Below, piece by piece: positions 43,331 to 52,900 of a DNA stretch of 58,704 bases (position 1 is the first letter of the stretch; each line of letters opens with the position of its first letter). The notes beneath the pieces were generated by a model that saw nothing but the letters and a program-made list of their open reading frames with translations, made no database searches and was not told the origin of the DNA. The stretch is from CAYVUI01 sp964454745 (lineage in GTDB: Bacteria; Planctomycetota; Phycisphaerae; Sedimentisphaerales; Anaerohalosphaeraceae). The stretch is from the NCBI GenBank assembly GCA_964454745.1, contig CAYVUI010000008.1, positions 1 through 58,704 on the forward strand, in the 5' to 3' direction. Position numbers and translations under genes: made by a program.

Positions 43331-44383
43331 TCATTTCCCTTCGAGCAACGCTCTTGATTGATCCAGCCAGGCCTTGCCCTCATCGATCGTTTCGCAGTAT
43401 TTACAGAAAATAAAGCGGGTGTCGGGTCCGGCGTTTGTAACCAGATGTTTGATGTCCTCATCTTCCAGCCATGCAAGGACATGCACGGGGGACTGGGCGT
43501 CATTGAAATAATCGAGCAGGGAAGGATAGCCCATCTTGCCGGCCACACGGTTAAAGCCGTAAAAGTTGGGAATCTTTTTGAAGCTCTCGAATTGATGCTC
43601 CGCATCGGCGCAGCAGTGCATGCCCAGGCCGCCGAAGGTTTGCGAAAGGTCGATCAGCTCGTCGAGGCAAAACTGCTCGAACATTTGGGTATTGAACATG
43701 CCGCACTCGTCATTGGAGACCCAGGGGCCCATTTCCGGGGGAGCCCACATCGTGGGGCAATGGCAAGGCGTGGAATTGGGAAATTCTGACCGAAAGCGAG
43801 TGAGAAACTCCTTTAGCAATGCCGCGCATTTCTCCGTCAGCTCCGAGACGGCGTCGGGGGCCAGGCCCAGCGAGACGAAGAAGTCTTCCTTTTTCCACAT
43901 CATGGCTGCGATGTCAAAGCCGCTTTGCATGTCCGGGACGGAGAGGTAGACATCGGGCCCGAGCTTTTGGGTTACCTTGTCGGCCAGCGTAAAGACGCGT
44001 TCGAGGCCGGGGCTGTTTGCGAGGGAGACGTTTTTAACCGCCGCGGCCTGGGAGGGGCCGTCGATAAAAGGGATCGCGCAGGGCACGCCGTCGGGGCTGA
44101 TGTGGGCCCGGGCGCCCATCGCAACGGGGAACAACTGCGTGCCGGTGTTGAGCACGACGAAAGGAACGAAGTCATCGGCAAGTTTGTCATGCCAGTCGAC
44201 CATCATTTCATAATTGCCGCAAAGCCAGTCCAGCCACAAATCCAAGGGCTGCTCAGAAAGGGTAAAATCGCCATGGGGGCAGTCGCCGACCCCGACAATC
44301 GGCGGAACACAGCAGAAAGCATGACGCTCAAAATTGCCTTTTTGATAAAGGTTCCGTAAAAATTCAGTTTCGCGCTCGTACAT
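43331..44383 (-). CDS. UroD/MtaA-superfamily methyltransferase-like protein
   Basis: A 350-aa protein of the uroporphyrinogen decarboxylase superfamily. GLGMHCCADAEHQF gives the H-x-C of the zinc site used by MtaA-like methylcobamide methyltransferases, and FIFCKYCE near the end could supply the later Cys. True HemE motifs at the N-terminus are not seen, so methyl transfer is likelier than haem synthesis. The start at 44383 follows AAGGGAG; a TTG five codons earlier is possible. It lies 68 bp downstream of the LacI gene on the same strand and may be co-transcribed with it. The methyl donor and acceptor are unknown. Confidence 0.75.
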   Translation of the reverse strand: MYERETEFLRNLYQKGNFERHAFCCVPPIVGVGDCPHGDFTLSEQPLDLWLDWLCGNYEMMVDWHDKLADDFVPFVVLNTGTQLFPVAMGARAHISPDGVPCAIPFIDGPSQAAAVKNVSLANSPGLERVFTLADKVTQKLGPDVYLSVPDMQSGFDIAAMMWKKEDFFVSLGLAPDAVSELTEKCAALLKEFLTRFRSEFPNSTPCHCPTMWAPPEMGPWVSNDECGMFNTQMFEQFCLDELIDLSQTFGGLGMHCCADAEHQFESFKKIPNFYGFNRVAGKMGYPSLLDYFNDAQSPVHVLAWLEDEDIKHLVTNAGPDTRFIFCKYCETIDEGKAWLDQSRALLEGK

Positions 44384-44451
44384 AATCTCCCTTTTCAAAA
44401 TAATTCCGTTTGCTCTTCATAAGCCGGGGAATATCCAAAAAGTAATTCGGA

Positions 44452-45498
44452 TTAGACACTTTTTGCGTTTTTGATACTCGAGCGTCTGACGATTAATTCC
44501 GTCTCCAAAACAACCTTTTCAGACTCGCCAAGAGTATATTTCTTCTCCAGAATATCCATCAAAAGCTGTATCGCAATTTTCGCTATCTTCGTCACCGGCT
44601 GACGGACCGTTGTAAGAGAAGGCGTATGATAGGACGCAACGGGAATATCGTCAAATCCCACAATCGCAATATCATCCGGGACGGCAAGGCCGGCTTCATC
44701 AATCGCCTTCATCGCACCAATCGCCAGTGCATCGTTAAAGGCAAACAAACTGTCAATCTCGATGCCGTTCTTTAAAACCGAACACATGGCCATATAGCCA
44801 TCTTCAAACGTAAGTCCTTTTGCGGACTCCACATGAGCCGGTTTCAGGTCGTGATCCGTCAGGGCGGTAACACAGCCGTCCATCCTCTGTTTAGCGATAA
44901 TGTTATTGGTCGCTGTTATATGCAGCAGCTTCGTACATCCGTTTTGAATCAAATGCTGGGTAGCTGTATACGCACCGCTGAAGTTGTCAACCGCAACACA
45001 CGGCCTGGTCAGGTCTGGATCGTGTGACTCCGTCATAACCACTGGAATATTCGCCTGTTCAAATTGACGCAAAGCATCATGACTCGGTTCCATGGAGGCA
45101 CCTACATATACAATGCCTTCCACCATTTTCTGGCGGAACAGATCCAGATAGAATGCCTCTCGTTCAGTGTCATTCTGGATATCGGATACGAGATAGCTGT
45201 AATTGCGTTTTCGTGTCTCCCGTTCTACCACGCCAAGCATGACACCGGTAAACGGCTGAGTCATATCAGAAGCAATCACACCGATCAGGTAGCTTTTGCC
45301 CATCCTCAGGGCACGAGCACCCGTATTGACCTTATAGTCAAGTTTTTTGATCGCCTTCAGGACTTTTTCACGTGAAGCATCACTGAGCGAGACCTTTTTT
45401 ACCCGCTCATTAATCACGGCCGAGACCGTCGCAACTGACAAACCTGCCAATTCAGCAACGTCCTTGATAGTAGCCTTTTTCTTCTTGTTATTTGCCAT
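44452..45498 (-). CDS. LacI-family transcriptional regulator
   Basis: A 348-aa repressor-type regulator. The N-terminal helix-turn-helix TIKDVAELAGLSVATVSAVIN is followed by a hinge (ARALRMGKSYLIGVI) and a sugar-binding sensor domain with IGAMKAIDEAGLAVPDDIAIVGFDDIPVASYHTPSLTTVRQP. The start at 45498 places the HTH at the N-terminus; the frame extends 54 codons further without sense. It probably controls the flanking UroD-like genes and perhaps the symporter. A perfect palindrome TACCCTTAAGGGTA lies 112 bp upstream, between it and the divergent 45874 gene, as a candidate operator. Confidence 0.92.
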   Translation of the reverse strand: MANNKKKKATIKDVAELAGLSVATVSAVINERVKKVSLSDASREKVLKAIKKLDYKVNTGARALRMGKSYLIGVIASDMTQPFTGVMLGVVERETRKRNYSYLVSDIQNDTEREAFYLDLFRQKMVEGIVYVGASMEPSHDALRQFEQANIPVVMTESHDPDLTRPCVAVDNFSGAYTATQHLIQNGCTKLLHITATNNIIAKQRMDGCVTALTDHDLKPAHVESAKGLTFEDGYMAMCSVLKNGIEIDSLFAFNDALAIGAMKAIDEAGLAVPDDIAIVGFDDIPVASYHTPSLTTVRQPVTKIAKIAIQLLMDILEKKYTLGESEKVVLETELIVRRSSIKNAKSV

Positions 45499-45873
45499 GG
45501 ATACAAACCCAATAACCGTTTTTATAGTGCTTGAGATTGAAAATTCCCGTTTTATCCGCGGTAAATATCTTTGAAATAACAAATTACAATTTTCCTCGCG
45601 GAAATTTACTACCCTTAAGGGTATAGAATTCAGAGTCGGCCTCCGAAAGAAATACATCAAACACCATGAATTTCACACAAGTCCAAAGCAATTATTAGAA
45701 CTACCCTTACTTTATTATCTTGGCAACAGGAAACTTTGTCAACATAAAGACTTATCATATCTGAACCCAAAACAGCAATCGCACTTTTTCCATATAATAT
45801 CCTGCCCACCATCAACAACAAATGTTATAATGCCTCAATGTATAGAAAAATCAATGGTTACCGGGATTTCACA
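45499..45873. other. Divergent intergenic region, LacI / UroD-like
   Basis: 375 bp between the two chosen starts. It contains a perfect palindrome (45610-45623) and a half-copy CTACCCTTA at 45701-45709, and is AT-rich elsewhere. No further gene is seen. Confidence 0.6.
45610..45623. promoter_or_regulatory. Candidate LacI-family operator
   Basis: TACCCTTAAGGGTA is a perfect 14-bp palindrome in the divergent region. A half-site ACTACCCTTACT lies about 90 bp to the right. Confidence 0.5.
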
Positions 45874-46902
45874 ATGAATCAGCTTTCGAAAAGAGAAGTC
45901 GTCAAAAAAGCACTTGAATTTGATCATCCCCCTTACGTCCCCTGGGATATCAGCTTTACGCTCGAAGCCGAAGAAAAACTCAAGAAACACTATGCGACAG
46001 ACAACCTCGGCGCCAGGATTCACAATCATTTCCTTGAACTGGGCCATTCCATCGGGTTCTTTGAAGAGCTTGAAAATGAACGGTATCAGGACGTCTTCGG
46101 TGTCGTCTGGAACCGCTCGGTCGATAAAGACATCGGCGTGGTAGAATCCCTCGTGCTGCCGGAACCAACCCTGAAAGACTATTGCCTGCCCGACCCGCTG
46201 GACAAGCGGTTCTTTGACAATATCGAAACCCGCATCGAGAAAAACCCGAACCTGTTTCGGCGTTTTATCATCGGCTTTTCCCTGTATGAAAGGGCCTGGA
46301 CACTTCGGGGCATGGAAAACCTGATGATGGACTTCTATGAAAATCCGGATTTCGTCCATGAACTGCTCACCGCGATCACGGACTACAACATTGCCCAGAT
46401 CCAAAAAGCGCTTACGTATGACATCGACTGCGTTCACTTTGGCGACGACTGGGGCCAGCAGCACGGGCTGCAGATGGGTCCCCAACTGTGGCGCAAATTT
46501 ATTTTCCCCCAGCTCAAACGGATGTACGGCGTCGTTAAAGACGCGGGCAAGTATGTGTCCATCCATAGCTGCGGAGACGTAGACGAAGTCTTTGACGACC
46601 TGGTCGATATCGGCCTGAACCTTTTCAATCCCTTCCAGCCGGAAGTCATGGACACCCTGCCGCTCATGGATCAATACCGAGGAAAGCTCGCGTTCCACGG
46701 CGGCCTGTCCACGCAGAAAACACTACCCTACGGCTCGCCGGCCCAGGTGAAAGAAGAAACCGTCCGCCTGCTCGAAAAAGGCAGGCAGGGAGGCTACATC
46801 TTCTCGCCGGCCCATGCGATAGAGGGCGATGTCTCCGTCGAGAACATGGTCACCTTCATCGACATCCTGCACGGACAGGACGGATTTTCACCTGCCCGGT
46901 GA
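45874..46902 (+). CDS. UroD/MtaA-superfamily methyltransferase-like protein
   Basis: A 342-aa UroD-superfamily protein. MNQLSKREVVKKALEFDHPPYVPWDI is the usual opening of this group. VSIHSCGDVDEVFDDL supplies the H-x-C metal motif and INPFQPEVMD-like residues follow (here LFNPFQPEVMD). The later conserved Cys of MtaA is not evident; FSPAHAIEGDV stands in that region. The ATG at 45874 was preferred as the family N-terminus; an ATG 12 codons upstream is open. It is divergent from LacI and converges with the symporter gene, with 6 bp between stops. It may work in demethylation of a methylated substrate, which is an inference. Confidence 0.8.
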   Translation: MNQLSKREVVKKALEFDHPPYVPWDISFTLEAEEKLKKHYATDNLGARIHNHFLELGHSIGFFEELENERYQDVFGVVWNRSVDKDIGVVESLVLPEPTLKDYCLPDPLDKRFFDNIETRIEKNPNLFRRFIIGFSLYERAWTLRGMENLMMDFYENPDFVHELLTAITDYNIAQIQKALTYDIDCVHFGDDWGQQHGLQMGPQLWRKFIFPQLKRMYGVVKDAGKYVSIHSCGDVDEVFDDLVDIGLNLFNPFQPEVMDTLPLMDQYRGKLAFHGGLSTQKTLPYGSPAQVKEETVRLLEKGRQGGYIFSPAHAIEGDVSVENMVTFIDILHGQDGFSPAR

Positions 46903-46908
46903 CACCCC

Positions 46909-48504
46909 CTACGCCAACTGGAACACCAGGTATATCGCCAGCATCACCACGGCGATAATCCCCCACAAAATAAAAATCGTCCTGCCGCCGTACTGCCTGA
47001 GGTACGCAATCGTCAGCGGTTCCAGCGAGCCGTCCCCCGCCTTATGCTTCGTGCAAAGCGAAACAACCACCATGAACACACACAGCCCGGCAAACAGGTA
47101 AAACGCCTGGAGCATAAAATGCAGCGCTGGCAGGTTCCAGAACTCGGCCGTCGGAAGAATAAACAGCTTGAGCGTCCCGACCGAAATACTGAACGCCGCC
47201 CCGAACACCAGCGTCAAAAACGCCGCTTTCGCCGTCGCCCGACGCCACAAAATCCCGACCATAAACACCGCCGCCAGCGGAGGCGCCAAATACCCGATCA
47301 TCGCCTGGCCCATACTGAACAAATCCAGATTGCGGCTGGCCACCTCAAACGCCAGCGCAACGACCGCACCCGCTGCCCCGGCCAAAATCGTCACAATTCG
47401 ACCCACATTCTTCAAATGCCCGCTCGTCGCGTCCCTGCGGAAATACCGCTTGTAAATATCCAGCGTAACAATCGTGCTAAAGCTGTTCAGCCCGCTGTCA
47501 ACGGTACTGACCAGCGCCGCAATCAACACCGCGATAATCAATCCGATCGCACCGGTCGGCATGTAATTGACCACCATAGTCATATACGCCTCCTTGTCAT
47601 CGGCCAGGTCCGGATGCAGCACCCGGCAGAGAATTCCCGGCACAAAAAAGATAAACGGCGTAATAATCTTCAAAAAAGACGCAAAAATCGTCCCCGACTG
47701 GCTGTGTACCAGGCTCTTGCCGCCCAGCACCCGCTGAACAATCGTCTGGTCCGTGCACCAGAAAAAGATGCCGATCACCGGGTAGCCCAGCACAATCGCC
47801 GGCCACGGATACTCTGGATCACTCGCCGAGCGGAACAGCTTCCAGGTATCCGGCGACACCGAATCGATCAGCGTCTCGATCCCGCCGACCTTGACCAGCC
47901 CGATCACCGTGAGCACCGTACTGGCCGCGATCATCAAAATCGACTGAAACGAATCCGTCACCACCACCGCCGTCAGCCCGCCGGCTACCGTAAAACTCGT
48001 CGCGATCAAACTCAAAAACGCCACCGAAAGCCACAGCGGCCAGCCGAGAATCTGCTCGAGCAGCAAGCCGCCCGCAAACAGTGTCCCGCCGATCCACATC
48101 CAGATCGTACTAAACGCCGCAAACCACGATAAAAATTCCCGGCACGAGCGGTTGAACCGATGCTCCATGAACTCGGGCATGGTACTGACCTGCGTCCGCA
48201 GATAATGCGGGATAAAGATCATCGAAAGCAAAAACAAAAAGATCCACGCCAGCCACTCAAAATTCGCGACCACCATCCCCACCGAATACGCCCCCGCGCA
48301 ACTGGCAATCATCATCGCCGGGCTGACATTCGTCCCGAAAATCGAAAGCCCGATATTGAACCATCCCAGTGAACGGCCCGCCAAAAACAAATCCTCGCTG
48401 TGCCCCTTGCGAAAGCTCACGTAAAAACCGATCGCCATTACGCTGACAACATACACCCCCACCACTACGTAATCCAGTGCCTGTATCTTACTGCTGATAT
48501 CCAT
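46909..48504 (-). CDS. Sodium:solute symporter (SSS family)
   Basis: A 531-aa inner-membrane symporter with about 13-14 helices. YVVVGVYVVSVMAIGFYVSFRK and DLFLAGRSLGWFNIGLSIFGTNVSPAMMI are SSS helices 1-2, and LIAALVSTVDSGLNSFSTIVTLDIYKR is the conserved signature after helix 8. It resembles the SGLT-like sugar branch more than the symporter at 25158. GAGG precedes the ATG. With the LacI regulator and the UroD-like genes it may form a small uptake and catabolic unit. The substrate is unknown. Confidence 0.92.
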   Translation of the reverse strand: MDISSKIQALDYVVVGVYVVSVMAIGFYVSFRKGHSEDLFLAGRSLGWFNIGLSIFGTNVSPAMMIASCAGAYSVGMVVANFEWLAWIFLFLLSMIFIPHYLRTQVSTMPEFMEHRFNRSCREFLSWFAAFSTIWMWIGGTLFAGGLLLEQILGWPLWLSVAFLSLIATSFTVAGGLTAVVVTDSFQSILMIAASTVLTVIGLVKVGGIETLIDSVSPDTWKLFRSASDPEYPWPAIVLGYPVIGIFFWCTDQTIVQRVLGGKSLVHSQSGTIFASFLKIITPFIFFVPGILCRVLHPDLADDKEAYMTMVVNYMPTGAIGLIIAVLIAALVSTVDSGLNSFSTIVTLDIYKRYFRRDATSGHLKNVGRIVTILAGAAGAVVALAFEVASRNLDLFSMGQAMIGYLAPPLAAVFMVGILWRRATAKAAFLTLVFGAAFSISVGTLKLFILPTAEFWNLPALHFMLQAFYLFAGLCVFMVVVSLCTKHKAGDGSLEPLTIAYLRQYGGRTIFILWGIIAVVMLAIYLVFQLA

Positions 48505-48717
48505 GTCAATCCATATCCTCTATAACAACATTACCCAAACTCACACATCTGTACCCGGCCTGCAAGTCTACAACAAACCCCACCCTTTTAAAACCCAAAA
48601 AAGGGACTGTCATCATGAACCGTCGTTTTTTGATCTACGACTGCTCAGCGCGCAAGGGAATTACGGGTTGTCACTTTAGTTCCGGTCTTTTTAAAAGTTC
48701 ACAGGGCAAGTTCTACC

Positions 48718-49890
48718 TTACTGGTCCCAGTCAATGCGCGCTTGTTCATTTTCGATATCCAGCCACACCCTGGCATGTTCAAATTCTCTGGTATATACGA
48801 GGCCCTCTTTCTTCGCAGGGCCCCTGGGCGGCCCTAAAGGTTTGTTGAATTCGTCGGGCCGGTAGAACCAGCCCGATTGACCGGACCAGCCAACACTATG
48901 GCCAAAATACGCATATTTTTCCGCTGCAATCAGGAACGCCGCCAGTGGAAGTGTCAAACTGTCTTTGAGGACCTTTTCCTGCTGCCGCTTGTCCAGTTTA
49001 TAAAAAACAGAAATTTTTTCTGTAAGCTGGAAATCTTTCGGCCAGCCCTTCGCAAGTACGATCTTCCCTTGTTTGCCCGTCTTTTGTATTAAATCGATAT
49101 CATGTCTGAGACGTTTTTGGTTGAGCCTGCCATTTTGATAATGCCCAAGATATTCTACCATTGCACCGCATGTGTGGTCTAAGTACTTCATTCCTCCATC
49201 GTAATCTTCGATTTCTCCCCGTAACCCATTGAATATGATCATGTCTTTGGGCCCGATTGCTTTTGAGGTCTCTTTAAGCAATTGATACAAACCATCGCGA
49301 ATCGCTTTTTCTTTCGACTCTTCGAGTTCAAATTTCAGATGGGGATTCTTCTTGATCGCGAAATAGCTTATACCGTCAGCGAATATCCCATCAATATATG
49401 GATTGCTGCAGGCCTGCACGCATACACTGGTCCACCAGTGACGTACCTCCGGATTGCTTAAATCGTAGACTTCTACGTTATGCTGAATGACTGTATTGTT
49501 GTATTTATCATGCAGTTTCCACTGTGGATTGGCGTTAAAAGTTTCATAGGCCCTGGAATAAGGTCTGGCAAGCGTGCTGTTCCAGTAGAACAAAACTTTC
49601 ACGTCCGGGTTTGCTTTTTTAAGCTGCCGGGCAAAATAATATCTTGCCTCTTCCACTTTCATCTCCGTGGCAATTCCCTGTTGAATCGAAGTGGAGACGA
49701 GGGAATAATGTTTTGCCAAAAATTCCGCTTGCTCATCCGTAAAATGCCTGCCGGAAGCCAGGAAAGCAAACGTCGGTACTGTGTCCCAACTGAAATCCGG
49801 GTACGCAGAATTCTTATCAGGAATTTCCTCGGAAAAGGAAAAGCTGAACAGGAAAAAAAGAACAAAAACGAGAAAAAGAACTTTTTTCAT
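48718..49890 (-). CDS. Secreted putative glycoside hydrolase (GHL15-like)
   Basis: A 390-aa exported protein with a clear signal peptide (MKKVLFLVFVLFFLFSFSFS). The body looks like a TIM barrel of the hypothetical glycosyl hydrolase group GHL15 (PF14885 type): KVLFYWNSTLARPYSRAYE, DLSNPEVRHWWTSVCVQACSNPYIDGIFADGISYF and GAMVEYLGHYQNG. DGIFAD is where an acidic catalytic residue would be expected at a strand end. No activity is proven for the group as I know it. GGAG lies 6 bases before the ATG. It follows secA, with about 108 bp between, and appears to be its own unit. Confidence 0.7.
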   Translation of the reverse strand: MKKVLFLVFVLFFLFSFSFSEEIPDKNSAYPDFSWDTVPTFAFLASGRHFTDEQAEFLAKHYSLVSTSIQQGIATEMKVEEARYYFARQLKKANPDVKVLFYWNSTLARPYSRAYETFNANPQWKLHDKYNNTVIQHNVEVYDLSNPEVRHWWTSVCVQACSNPYIDGIFADGISYFAIKKNPHLKFELEESKEKAIRDGLYQLLKETSKAIGPKDMIIFNGLRGEIEDYDGGMKYLDHTCGAMVEYLGHYQNGRLNQKRLRHDIDLIQKTGKQGKIVLAKGWPKDFQLTEKISVFYKLDKRQQEKVLKDSLTLPLAAFLIAAEKYAYFGHSVGWSGQSGWFYRPDEFNKPLGPPRGPAKKEGLVYTREFEHARVWLDIENEQARIDWDQ

Positions 49891-49998
49891 AATACTCTCC
49901 TTTGTTTAAACCTCTGCAAATGTCTGCTGGCAATGTTGCAAAAAAACTTCTCTTCATTTTTGACAGCGTTAATGACGGGTGCCCACCATCCTGCGGGA

Positions 49999-52900
49999 TT
50001 ATGTGTTTTTTCCGCAGCATTTTTTGTATTTTTTTCCGCTGCCGCAAGGGCACGGATCGTTTCGGCCGACCTTGGGGGTCTCGACGACGATCTGCTTGAC
50101 CTTGCGTTCACCCTGGGGTGCGGTGGCGGCGGCTCTTTGCCGCTGGGCCATCTCGAACTGGCTGACCTGGTCGTGCTGGGTCTTGGATTTTGACCAGACG
50201 TCGCGCTGCTGGGGCTGTCGGCGGTCGAGGCGGACCTTGAAGATCGTGTCGGTGACCTTGTCCTCGACCTGGTCGAGCATTTCGTTGAACATGCGGTAAC
50301 CTTCCTGCTTGTACTCGAGCTTGGGGTCCTTCTCGGCAAAGGCCCGCAGGAAGACGCTCTCCTTGAGGTGGTCCATGGCGTAGAGGTGGTCCTTCCAGGT
50401 CAGGTCGTAGATCTGGAGCAGGACATATTTTTCGAGATCAGACAGCTCGCGGCGGGTAAACGCGCGGGCCGCTTCGAGCGCGGCTTCGTTTGCGGAAGGT
50501 TCGTCCGGGTATTGTTCCGGGTCGAGCGTCAGGCGGTATCGCTGGTTGGCCCATTCGATGGTTTCATCCGCGGTTTTGCCCGCGGTATGGCTGGAAATGT
50601 ACTGTTCGAGGCCGCTGTCATGCCAGTTGCGGGAGGCTTCGAGCAGGGTCTCGTGGATCTGCTGAGGTTTAGTGTCGGGCAGGACCTGGGGGTCGAGCTC
50701 GAGGTTGAATTTGTCTTTGGCCCATTTGGACAGGGCGGTAAAGCCCTCCATGCTCGGGCCCTCGGGGCCGAAGGTGATGTTCAGTGCGAATTCGACGGGG
50801 TATTCGACCTCGCGTTTGGCGTATTTCTGCTCGACGGCTTCGATGAGCTTTGCCTCGATGTCGTCTTTTTTCATCTCGGCGAGGGCGTCGCGGTCGAGTT
50901 CGATATCGAATTTGTTCACGGCCCAGGAGGTAAGGGTCCGCAGGGGGTATTCCTCCTTGAGGAATTCGTTAACGCGGGCGGTGTCCTTTTTGCGGACCTG
51001 CTCGACGGCGGTTTCGGTGACCATTTGCAGGATCTCTTCGTGGTCCATTTTGCGCATCTTGCTGACCGAGACATCAGCGGAGTAGGTGCTCATGGCCCAC
51101 TTGGACAGGGCATCGAGGTTCCAGGAGGCGGGGTTCTCGAAGTCCTGGAGGTATTCGCCGATGGTGATGGAGATTTCGTTCTCTGCGTCCTTGGCGGCCT
51201 GGTCGAGGATCATGGTTTCGATCTCGTCGATTTCGAGGCCTTTGAGCCGGTTGGGTTGGAGGTCGAGGCCGAACTGCGACCGTGCCCATTCGCCGATGCA
51301 GCGGTAGGGATAGTCGGCATTTAGCATGGTCTCGCAGGCGATGTGGATCGCCGAGCGGGTCATGTCCATGATGGTGTCTTTGAGCTCTTCGCCCTTTAGG
51401 ATGGTGCGGCGGCGGGAGTAAAAGACCTTTCGCTGGTAGTCCATGACCTCGTCATATTCGAGCAGGCTTTTGCGGGCCTCGAAGTTGCGTTCTTCGACTT
51501 TTTGCTGCGCTTTTTCGATGCCCTTGGAGATGCGCGAATGCGAGATGGGCTGGCCTTCTTCCCAGCCGATAAAGGTCAGGGCCTTGATGGTCCATTCGGG
51601 CGCGAAGTTGCGGAGCAGGTCGTCGTCGAAGCTGAGGAAGAACACGCTCGAGCCCTTGTCGCCCTGTCGTCCGGCGCGGCCGCGGAGCTGGTTGTCAATA
51701 CGGCGGGATTCGTGGCGTTCGGTGCCGACGATGTGCAGGCCGCCGATCTCTGCGACGCCGGGGCCGAGCTTGATGTCGGTGCCGCGTCCGGCCATGTTGG
51801 TCGCGATGGTGACGTTGCCGTAAGTGTTGCCGTTTCGTGCCTGGTACTGGTGGCCGGCTTTTTCGACGATGGAGGCCTCGCGTTCGTGCTGCTTGGCGTT
51901 GAGGACTTCGTGTTCGAGTCCGTATTTTCGCTTGAGGGCATTGGAGATCGCCTCGCTTTTTTCAATGCTGATGGTCCCGACCAGGACGGGCCGGCCCTGG
52001 CTGGAGACATCGTGGATGTCTTCGACGATGGCGTTGAATTTTTCGGGGATGGATTTGTAGATGACGTCGTCCATGTCGTCGCGGACGCAGGGTCGGTTGG
52101 TGGGGATGACGACGACTTCGAGGCTGTAGATGTTCATGAACTCTTCGGATTCGGTGGCGGCGGTACCGGTCATGCCGGCAAGCTGGCCGTAGAGCTTGAA
52201 GAAGTTCTGAAGGGTGATGGTTGCGAGGGTCTGGGTTTCTTCCTTGATCTGTACGTTTTCCTTGGCTTCCACGGCCTGGTGGAGTCCGTCGGACCACTGG
52301 CGGCCGTGCATGAGGCGGCCGGTAAATTCGTCGACGATGACAACCTTGCCCTCGAGGACGACGTATTCTTTTTCGCGTTCGAAGGTGACGTGGGCACGCA
52401 GGCTCTGTTCGAGCATGTGGGGCCATTCCATGTTCGAGCCGGTGAAGAACGAGCCGATGCCGGCGATTTCCTGCGCCTTGCCGATGCCCTCGTGGGTGAG
52501 GTGCACGCTTTTTCGGTCGATCTCGACTTCGTAGAACTGGATACAGGTTTCGAGCTTTTGCTCGGCGCGGGCGAGTTTTTCCTCGTTTTCGTCGATGGCC
52601 TTTTGGGCCTTGTCCTGGCGGCCGGGGTCTTTGGCGCGTTTGGCGTCGTTCAGTTCGCCCTGCGCGTTGGCGATGGCCCTCTGGCAGCGGTCGATTTCGT
52701 TCTGGGTGCTGTCGTAGGGCCTTTGGTGTTCGATAAGCTGGCGGGCGACGATGTCGGCCTTTTTGTATCGGGAGACGTCGTCGAAGGCGGGGCCGGAGAT
52801 GATCAGCGGGGTGCGGGCCTCGTCGATGAGGATGGAGTCGACCTCGTCGATGATGGTGTAGTCCAGCGGGCCCTGTGCCATGTGGGCCAGGTCGGTCTTC

